From NCBI GenBank assembly GCA_964461295.1, contig CAYWTX010000149.1, positions 1 to 6,698 on the forward strand: 6,698 bases of DNA, given 5' to 3'. This DNA is from CAYWTX01 sp964461295. GTDB lineage: Bacteria > Planctomycetota > Phycisphaerae > SM23-33. Positions 1-5,061 of the stretch are shown in pieces (the first letter of the stretch is position 1; each line of letters begins with the position of its first letter). The position numbers and the translations under genes are program-made. The notes beneath the pieces are model-generated. The model was not told the origin of the DNA, did not search any database, and saw only the letters and a list, made by a program, of their open reading frames with translations.

Positions 1-3
1 CGG

Positions 4-60
4 CGGTCCTCCTGGAGACCGTGGGAACTCACGACGAGGTGTATTGAGTTCCCAGGACCG
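4..60. other. Long imperfect stem structure at left edge, possible structured RNA or transcript end
   Basis: GGGAACTCA (23-31) and TGAGTTCCC (45-53) form a perfect 9-bp stem with a 13-nt loop. Stacked directly on its 3' side, AGGACCG (54-60) pairs with CGGTCCT (4-10), leaving a 12-nt bulge at 11-22 on the 5' side only. An alternative 5-bp helix, CGGTC (4-8) with GACCG (17-21), would exclude the outer stem. The strand cannot be decided because the fold is symmetric. It does not fit a tRNA cloverleaf, and I do not recognise a known riboswitch or small-RNA signature. It may extend beyond the window. Confidence 0.5.
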
Positions 61-256
61 GCGGAACGAAAGCGGGGTTCCTGCCGCACGACCTTGCCCC
101 TTTCCGGCGAGCGGCACCGTTCCACCTGCCGATGCCATACAGAGCCAGTCCTGGTAACGCGGCCAGGGGGTCTGGCAGGCTCGCAACCGCGTTCGGCCGG
201 GGAGAGAGGGCACGGCACCAAACGGTGGATTGGGCGCTGTTGTCCGCGCCGAATCG
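61..256. other. Unassigned intergenic stretch downstream of mqnL
   Basis: I see no convincing gene here. Some inverted repeats can be nested: CACCGTT (115-121) with AACGGTG (221-227), AACGCGG (156-162) with CCGCGTT (187-193), and CCAG (163-166) with CTGG (172-175). Stems of seven base pairs are expected by chance in GC-rich DNA of this length, so they are only weak support for a structured RNA. The next gene must begin to the left of the window or lie on its edge. Confidence 0.4.
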
Positions 257-276
257 ATCCCGACGTACATCGGAAT
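257..276 (-). terminator. Small hairpin directly after the mqnL stop, weak terminator candidate
   Basis: On the minus strand, ATTCCGA and TCGGGAT pair over 7 positions (one G-T wobble) around a 6-nt loop, starting 2 nt after the TAA of mqnL. No T tract follows, so it may be a Rho-dependent end, an mRNA 3' stabiliser or chance. Confidence 0.25.
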
Positions 277-278
277 GG

Positions 279-2054
279 TTACGCCCCGATGCCGTACTGC
301 CCCCAGCGGGCGTCCACCTGGCGGGCGCGGGCCTCGTCGAAGGCCACCGGACGGCGGTAGCCGGGCTTCCACGTCGCGTCGATCAGGATCGGCGGGTGCA
401 GGATCATGCGATTTCCGGCCGGCTCGCGCCGCGCCGGATGCAGGTCCGCCAGCGGGTCGAACCGCGTGAACCAGCCCCACAGCATCAGCCGCGTGTCGTC
501 CATCGGCACGTCCGGCCAGACCAGCACGTGGAAGAGATACTGCCGCGTGGCCGGATGCTCGGCCAGGGCCTGCCGCACGGCCGCGAGGTCGAACCCTTCG
601 CCCACCTGCGCCACGAGCACGGCCTCGCCCAGCGCCGCCATCGCCCGGATCTGCGGATGCACGTGGCCGGCCGGCGGCGGGGGCGGCGGCGGCTGGGTTC
701 GCGGCGGACGCTGCTCGGCGCCCACCGCCAGCAGGATCAGGCGGCTGCCGGTGTTCATGGCCGGGCCGGTGAAGTCCAGCGTGTCCTGGGCCGTGGGGGC
801 GAGCAGGTGCAGCCCCTCCTCGAAGTTCAGTCGCTGCCACATCGCCCGGCTGACCTGGCGGAAGTCCCGCACGTTAACGCCCTCGTCGACGACGACGAGC
901 ACCTTGGTGAGCGACAACTGCCCCTGGCCCAGGATCGCCAGGGCGTGCTTGAGGGCCTCGCGCGGGTATCGCTGCCGCACGGCCGCCACGGCCAGCGGAT
1001 GAAAGCCGCTCTCCGGGTACGCCCACAGGTCGGCCACGCCGGGGTGGGCCATCTTCAGCAGCGGCAGCATCATCTCCTGGATGGCCTCGCCGATGAAGTA
1101 GTCCTCCTGCGGCGGCTTGCCGACGACCGTGGCGGGGTAGATTGCGTCGCGTCGCGCGAGCACGCGGTCCACGCGGAAGACCGGGAAGTCGGCGCTGTGC
1201 GAGTAGTGCCCCAGGTGGTCGCCGAACGGACCCTCGCGCCGCACGTCGCCCGGCCGCACCGAACCCTCCAGCACGAACTCCGCCTGGGCGGGAATGCGGT
1301 GTCCCGTCGTGGGACGGTCGATAACGTCCAGCGGCTGCCCCAGGATCAGCGCGGCCAGGAGGCGCTCGTCAAAGCCTTCCGGCAGCGGAGCGATGGCCGC
1401 GAGCGTCAGCGCCGGCGGGCCGCCCAGGAAGACGCTCACCGCCAGCGGCTTGCCGAGTTCGCACGCGCGGCCAAGGTGGAACCCGCCGCCCTTCTCGATC
1501 TGCCAGTGCATGCCGGTCGTCGCGTCGTCGAACCGTTGCAGGCGGTAGATGCCCAGGTTGCCCGCGCCCGTAAGAGGATCGACGGTGTGTACCAGCGGCA
1601 GCGTGAAGAAGTGCCCGCCGTCCAACGGCCAGCACTTCAGCACCGGCAGGCGATTCAGTTGCGGCGGGGCGAGGCATTCCTCCAGCACGGGGCCGTCCCG
1701 CACGGCGCGCAGCCGGGCGCGAAGCAACCGGCGCAGGTCCTTCCGCGCTGCCCACAACCGGCCGAGGGTCGGCGGCATGATACGCTGGGCCAGGTCGGCC
1801 GCCAGGTGGCCGATCTCGGCCGCGGGGCGCCCGAAGGCAAGCTCGACGCGCCGCGGCGTGCCGAAGAGGTTCGACACGAGTCGATACGGCGAACCCTTCA
1901 CTCGCTGGAACAGCAGCGCCGGTCCGCCGGCGGCCTGCACGCGGTGCTGAATGATCGTCACCTCCTGGTCGGGGTCGACCTCGGCGGCGACGCGAGCAAG
2001 CTCGCCCTGCGCCTCCAGCGCCCGCAGGAACGATCTAAGATCCGCGAAGCTCAC
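279..2054 (-). CDS. mqnL: MqnL, UbiD-family prenylated-FMN decarboxylase of futalosine menaquinone pathway
   Basis: This 591-residue protein belongs to the UbiD family, which uses prenylated FMN for non-oxidative decarboxylation. In this operon its likely substrate is the prenylated dihydroxynaphthoate made by MqnP. Visible family landmarks are GNLGIYRLQ at about 165-173 (N166 and R171, cofactor and catalytic region), the EGPFGDHLGHYS stretch from 274 (E274 and D279, with R171 the expected Arg-Glu-Asp/Glu set), VVGKPPQEDYF at 310-320, and VVVDEGVNV near 387-395. The C-terminal extension (470-591), with IDATWKPGYRRP at 558-569, resembles the SCO4490-type menaquinone decarboxylases more than short UbiD proteins. 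The start is GTG at 2054, overlapping the mqnM stop as GTGA, with a GGGAG Shine-Dalgarno (2063-2067) 8 nt upstream. The stop is TAA. A proline run at 455-461 is an odd linker. The family call is firm; the exact substrate rests on operon context. Confidence 0.9.
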   Translation of the reverse strand: MSFADLRSFLRALEAQGELARVAAEVDPDQEVTIIQHRVQAAGGPALLFQRVKGSPYRLVSNLFGTPRRVELAFGRPAAEIGHLAADLAQRIMPPTLGRLWAARKDLRRLLRARLRAVRDGPVLEECLAPPQLNRLPVLKCWPLDGGHFFTLPLVHTVDPLTGAGNLGIYRLQRFDDATTGMHWQIEKGGGFHLGRACELGKPLAVSVFLGGPPALTLAAIAPLPEGFDERLLAALILGQPLDVIDRPTTGHRIPAQAEFVLEGSVRPGDVRREGPFGDHLGHYSHSADFPVFRVDRVLARRDAIYPATVVGKPPQEDYFIGEAIQEMMLPLLKMAHPGVADLWAYPESGFHPLAVAAVRQRYPREALKHALAILGQGQLSLTKVLVVVDEGVNVRDFRQVSRAMWQRLNFEEGLHLLAPTAQDTLDFTGPAMNTGSRLILLAVGAEQRPPRTQPPPPPPPAGHVHPQIRAMAALGEAVLVAQVGEGFDLAAVRQALAEHPATRQYLFHVLVWPDVPMDDTRLMLWGWFTRFDPLADLHPARREPAGNRMILHPPILIDATWKPGYRRPVAFDEARARQVDARWGQYGIGA

Positions 2055-2611
2055 CGCGCGCTCTCCCAGGTTTCCTCCGCCGGGCGGCCCAGCAGCGCCA
2101 GCACGCGCTCCACGTAGGCCTTCAGCAGTTCGGCCGCGGTGACGTCGTCGGCCCGGCGGTTGCCGGCCATGTAGAACGGCGGGCACATCGGCATGACGAT
2201 GCCGCCGGCGGCCGCGATGGTGCGGGCGTTGTCCAGGTCGATGAGTCCCCAAGGGCTCTCTCGCGAGCAGAGGATCAGCCGCCGGCGCTCCTTGAGGTGG
2301 CAGTGGGCGGCCCGCGCGATCAGCGAATCGCCAATGCCCGCGGCGACCTTTGCCATCGCGTTGGCCGAGCAGGGGAGAATCACCATGCCGCGAGTGGGCG
2401 TCGAGCCGGAGGAGATCGGGGCCGACAGGTCGGCGTTGTCGTAGCAGGTGTGGGCGAGTTTCCGCAGGGCGTCGAAGGGTCCGCACTCGCGCTCGTACAC
2501 GGTGCGCCCCCAGTGGCTGCACAGCAGCGTGATCGGCCAGGGCGACATGCGGGTCAGCAGTTCGGCGGCGTAGGCGCCCGTGGCGCCCGTGACGGCCAGG
2601 ATCAGGTTCAC
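2051..2611 (-). CDS. mqnM: MqnM, UbiX-family flavin prenyltransferase
   Basis: This 186-residue protein is of normal UbiX length. UbiX enzymes transfer a dimethylallyl group to reduced FMN to make prenylated FMN, the cofactor of UbiD-type decarboxylases such as the next gene, mqnL. Seen in sequence: the N-terminal Rossmann-like flavin motif AVTGATGAY at 6-14, SSGS at 67-70, PCSANAMAK at 80-88, LKERRRL at 106-112 and RESPWG at 117-122, all diagnostic positions of the family, followed by MPMCPPFY at 140-147. The GTG start at 2611 is chosen because the flavin motif follows at once, because GTG overlaps the TGA of the upstream gene as GTGA, and because a strong GGGAGG Shine-Dalgarno lies 6 nt upstream. 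The longer open frame upstream is a shadow of the prenyltransferase gene. The 3' end overlaps mqnL in the same way, so the cofactor maker and its client are probably translationally coupled. Confidence 0.92.
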   Translation of the reverse strand: MNLILAVTGATGAYAAELLTRMSPWPITLLCSHWGRTVYERECGPFDALRKLAHTCYDNADLSAPISSGSTPTRGMVILPCSANAMAKVAAGIGDSLIARAAHCHLKERRRLILCSRESPWGLIDLDNARTIAAAGGIVMPMCPPFYMAGNRRADDVTAAELLKAYVERVLALLGRPAEETWESAR

Positions 2612-4080
2612 GGCATACCTCCCAACAGGGGCACCATCGCCCCGCCAATGCCCGCGATCGCCGAGACCGGGAAGAACCTCGCCGGCAGCGGCACCCACGG
2701 CATGTACGCCGTCGCGAATGCCGCCGCCGCCACGAACGCGGCCCCGCCCGCGGCCGCTCCGGCGCCCAGTCGCCACCACAGCGACGCCAGCGCCGCCAGG
2801 GCGATCGCGTGGCAGAGCGCCGACACGCCTTGCGCGCCGACGGCGCCCAGGGCGGCTGGAATGCTCCGGACGCCGGTCCTGCGGTCGGATTCCAGGTCCT
2901 GCAAAGCGTAGATGATGTCGAACCCGCTGATCCACAGAAACGCGAAGCCGCCCAGCAGCAGCACCTCGGCCGTGAAGGCCAACGTGCCCGACGCCGCGAC
3001 GAACGCCGCGATCGGCGACATGCCGATGCACAGCCCCACGCCGAAATGACACAGGCTGGTGAACCGCTTCAACAGGGGATAGCTCACGAGCACAGCCAGC
3101 GGCAGCGGCGAGAGCGCCATCACCAGCTTGCCCAGGCCCGCGCACGACAGCAGGTAGACGGCCAGGCCCGCCCCGGCCACCGCCCAGGCCGCCGTGATCG
3201 AAAGCTGTCCGCTGGGGATCTCCCGCCTGGCCGTGCGCGGGTTCATCGCGTCCAGCCGCCGATCCAGGATGCGGTTGACGGACATCGCGACGACGCGCGC
3301 GCCCGCGCCGCACAGCAGGACCAGCGCCAGCACCGGCCAGGGGGGCCAGGCCCTGGCGGCCAGGTACGCGCCCGCCACGATCAGCGGCAGGCTGAAGAGG
3401 GTGTGCTCCACGCGGATGAACCGCGCCAGCCTGCGGGCCAGGCTCTCCCGCGCCGCCCCGGGCGAAGGCCCCAGGCCCGTGACGACGCGTTCGGCCAGGC
3501 GCTCGCACACCGCGCGCAGGTTGCGCTGGATGGCTTGCCTGCCGCCGCCGTCGGCCAGGTCGCTGACGCCCTTGAGCATGTAGCACGGCCTGTTGTGGGC
3601 CAGGCACGCGCGGGCCGCGGCATACCCCTCCATGTCCACCAGTTCGGCCCAGCGCCCAAGCTCCGCGCGCCGCGCCGGCTCGAACACCGGCCGGCTCACC
3701 GACGCCAAGGCCGCCGCCGGTACGCCGCGCCACGCCGCGCCGGGTGCGGGGGCGAGCTTGGCGGCCGCGCCGCCCGACAGCAGTGCATCGCCGTCCCAGA
3801 CGTGGCTGGCGCAGTAGATCGCCCCGACGGCCGCCTCACCCAGCGAGCCGCACAGGCCCACGTTCACGATCGCCTCGACGCCCGGCTGCGCCAGCAGATA
3901 CTCCGCCGCCTCGCCCGCCGCCGCCGAGCCCATGCCGCTGAGGACGACGATCCCTTCCGGCCGGGCGCCGGCGCCCGCAAAACGATACGTCTCGAACGGG
4001 CGGTCGGGCAGTCTCGCCGCCTGGAGACGCTCCAGCAGCGGGCGCGCCTCCGCCAGCGTCGCCAGCAGCAGGGCGATCAC
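2608..4080 (-). CDS. mqnB-mqnP: Fusion protein: MqnB-type futalosine hydrolase (N-term) + MqnP prenyltransferase (C-term)
   Basis: This 490-residue open frame carries two menaquinone enzymes. Residues 1 to about 205 are a compact nucleoside phosphorylase/hydrolase domain: E11 in the first loop, SGMGSAAAGEAA at 48-59, NVGLCGSLGEA at 73-83, VDMEG at 148-152 and VSDLADGG at 172-179. By comparison with E. coli MTA/SAH nucleosidase (Glu12, Glu174, Asp197), E11, E151 and D174 are the expected active-site acids. Residues from about 215 to 490 are a UbiA-superfamily membrane prenyltransferase with eight or nine hydrophobic segments. Its two Mg-diphosphate motifs are NRILDRRLD at 269-277, followed by NPRTARREIPSG, and QDLESD at 394-399, typical of MqnP. 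The proposed roles are release of the base from (aminodeoxy)futalosine and prenylation of 1,4-dihydroxy-6-naphthoate. The GTG start at 4080 overlaps the mqnD stop (GTGA) and has GGGGGTGA 4 nt upstream. The prenyltransferase call is very firm; the exact nucleosidase substrate is inferred from context. Confidence 0.9.
   Translation of the reverse strand: MIALLLATLAEARPLLERLQAARLPDRPFETYRFAGAGARPEGIVVLSGMGSAAAGEAAEYLLAQPGVEAIVNVGLCGSLGEAAVGAIYCASHVWDGDALLSGGAAAKLAPAPGAAWRGVPAAALASVSRPVFEPARRAELGRWAELVDMEGYAAARACLAHNRPCYMLKGVSDLADGGGRQAIQRNLRAVCERLAERVVTGLGPSPGAARESLARRLARFIRVEHTLFSLPLIVAGAYLAARAWPPWPVLALVLLCGAGARVVAMSVNRILDRRLDAMNPRTARREIPSGQLSITAAWAVAGAGLAVYLLSCAGLGKLVMALSPLPLAVLVSYPLLKRFTSLCHFGVGLCIGMSPIAAFVAASGTLAFTAEVLLLGGFAFLWISGFDIIYALQDLESDRRTGVRSIPAALGAVGAQGVSALCHAIALAALASLWWRLGAGAAAGGAAFVAAAAFATAYMPWVPLPARFFPVSAIAGIGGAMVPLLGGMP
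2618..2623 (-). promoter_or_regulatory. Shine-Dalgarno deciding the mqnM GTG start
   Basis: GGGAGG on the minus strand lies 6 nt before the GTG at 2611, inside the last codons of the fusion gene. It is the clearest ribosome-binding site in the operon and selects this GTG rather than any start further upstream in the same open frame. Confidence 0.75.
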
Positions 4081-4889
4081 TCGATCACCCCCGCCTGCCT
4101 GGCCAGGCGTTCCAGGACCGCGACCGCCTCGCGGCCTCGTGGACCCACTCCGAGGCTGTATTCATTGACATACGTCTTCACGTGCCGGTCCAAGACCTGC
4201 TCGTCCATCTCCTGGGCGTGTCGCCGCACGTAGTCGCGGCAGGCCTCCGGTTGGGCCACGGAATGCTGAATCGAGCGACGAAGCAACTCCTGGAACTCAT
4301 CGATCGCCGCGCGGCCGAGGCTGCGGCGGGCGACGATCCCGCCCAACGGCGTGGGCAGGCCGGTCCGGCCTTGCCACCACTCGCCCAGGTCGGCCAGACA
4401 ACGCAGGTTCCAGTTGGCGTATGTGAAGCGCCCCTCGTGGATGATCACGCCGCAGTCGGCCGATCCGTCGGCGACCATGGGCATCACGTGATCATAGGGG
4501 ACGAAGAGGCGGTTCCGCGCCCGCGGCGCCCACAGGCGCAGCAGCAGGTGAGCCGTGGTGTGCTCGCCCGGAACGGCCACGCGGCCCAGCAGCACGTCGC
4601 CGCCCGCCGCGTCGCGGGCAACGACCAGCGGTCCGCAGCCGGATCCCAGGGCCGCCCCGACGTCCAGCAACTCATACTCCCGGCGGACTTGCAGATACGC
4701 GGCGAACGACACCTTCGTCACGTCGTACGTGCCGGCCAGGGCCAGGCGGTTCAGCGTTTCCACGTCGTGCAGATGGCAGGCGACTCGCCAGCGGCGTCCG
4801 GCCAGGCGCCCCAGGGCCAGGTCGCAGAACATGAACGTGTCGTTGGGGCAGGGAGAAAAGGCGACCGTTAGTTCCGTTTCCGGCGGCAT
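4077..4889 (-). CDS. mqnD: MqnD, 1,4-dihydroxy-6-naphthoate synthase
   Basis: This 270-residue protein matches the usual length of MqnD, which converts cyclic dehypoxanthinyl futalosine to 1,4-dihydroxy-6-naphthoate in the futalosine route to menaquinone. It has the periplasmic-binding-protein-like fold of the MqnA/MqnD family but no signal peptide, so it is cytoplasmic. Landmarks are the N-terminal SPCPNDTFMF at 12-21, HDVETLNRLAL at 41-51, GSGCGPLVV at 82-90, GEHTTAHLLL at 108-117 (ligand-binding Thr pair), VIIHEGRFTY at 148-157 with H151 as the likely catalytic histidine, PTPLGGIVARR at 179-189 and HVKTYVNEYS at 236-245. SPCPND and the HEGRF histidine favour MqnD over MqnA. The ATG at 4889 is the only plausible start: the family motif begins ten codons later. 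No Shine-Dalgarno lies at normal spacing. It is the first gene of the operon, directly behind a predicted promoter. Confidence 0.94.
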   Translation of the reverse strand: MPPETELTVAFSPCPNDTFMFCDLALGRLAGRRWRVACHLHDVETLNRLALAGTYDVTKVSFAAYLQVRREYELLDVGAALGSGCGPLVVARDAAGGDVLLGRVAVPGEHTTAHLLLRLWAPRARNRLFVPYDHVMPMVADGSADCGVIIHEGRFTYANWNLRCLADLGEWWQGRTGLPTPLGGIVARRSLGRAAIDEFQELLRRSIQHSVAQPEACRDYVRRHAQEMDEQVLDRHVKTYVNEYSLGVGPRGREAVAVLERLARQAGVIE

Positions 4890-4891
4890 AG

Positions 4892-4927
4892 ACAGGATAC
4901 TGTAGCACCTCGGCCCGCGGGTGCCAA
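4892..4927 (-). promoter_or_regulatory. Predicted sigma70-type promoter of the mqn operon
   Basis: Read on the minus strand, TTGGCA (4927-4922) matches the -35 consensus at five of six positions. It is followed after exactly 17 nt by TACAGT (4904-4899), which matches the -10 at four of six and has an upstream TG (extended -10). The mqnD ATG begins only 10 nt past the -10, so initiation would give a leader of zero to a few nucleotides. This agrees with the missing Shine-Dalgarno before mqnD. The site is inferred from sequence only. Confidence 0.55.
4905..4924. promoter_or_regulatory. Dyad inside the promoter spacer, possible operator
   Basis: GCACC at 4905-4909 is the inverted complement of GGTGC at 4920-4924, and the 8-bp palindrome CCCGCGGG sits between them at 4914-4921. 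The dyad fills the 17-bp spacer and touches the -35, the place where a repressor or spacer-distorting regulator would bind. In DNA this GC-rich a 5-bp dyad can occur by chance, so confidence is low. Confidence 0.25.
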
Positions 4928-5019
4928 CGCCATCGGCCGCGCGGAAGCGGCAGGAGGAAGGCAGCAGCGTGCGCGGGGTCTTTTCGGCAGCCAGGGCCGC
5001 GCGGCGGATTCGTCTGTAG

Positions 5020-5037
5020 CGCCGCCGTAAGGCGGCG
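5020..5037. repeat. Perfect GC hairpin between the repeat protein gene and mqnD (REP-like or terminator)
   Basis: CGCCGCC (5020-5026) and GGCGGCG (5031-5037) form a perfect 7-bp stem around a GTAA loop, 25 nt past the stop of the repeat-protein gene. On the transcribed minus strand it is not followed by a T run, so it is not a textbook intrinsic terminator. It could still act with Rho, protect the 3' end, or be one copy of a dispersed palindromic repeat. The immediate flank reads CTACAG on the minus strand. Confidence 0.5.
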
Positions 5038-5061
5038 GGCGCCCACGGGCCGGCAAAGGCG

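Noticed and set aside
1..75. tRNA gene at the left edge suggested by stem structure
   Set aside because: The stems are 9 and 7 bp with a 13-nt loop and a one-sided bulge. There is no 7-nt anticodon loop, no T-loop consensus and no cloverleaf arrangement.
1..270. A minus-strand frame open from an ATG at 270 to the window edge, beginning MYVGID, which recalls the start of IS110-type transposases
   Set aside because: The similarity ends after a few residues, third-codon-position GC looks lower than in the real genes, there is no conserved motif, and it runs through the strong stem at 4-60. It cannot be fully excluded without sequence to the left.
132..2117. A 661-codon open frame on the plus strand opposite mqnL and mqnM
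   Set aside because: It is rich in Arg, Gln, His and Pro with no recognisable motif, and it lies exactly antisense to two well-supported genes. High-GC codon use leaves such frames open by default.
2612..3733. Upstream extension of the mqnM open frame giving a 560-residue protein
   Set aside because: The extra part is antonymous to family structure (Arg/Gly-rich, no motif) and is a frame shadow of the fusion gene. The flavin motif, Shine-Dalgarno and GTGA overlap all place the start at 2611.
3465..4080. Methylthioadenosine/SAH nucleosidase or hopanoid-associated phosphorylase as the identity of the fusion's N-terminal domain
   Set aside because: The motifs are shared across the superfamily, so sequence alone does not decide. 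Fusion to MqnP and position behind mqnD make the futalosine role much more likely, though dual activity remains possible.
2809..4233. A 474-codon open frame on the plus strand opposite the mqnB-mqnP fusion
   Set aside because: It is very rich in Arg, Gln, Ala and His with no domain signature, and it is antisense to a gene with clear UbiA and nucleosidase motifs. It is a composition shadow.
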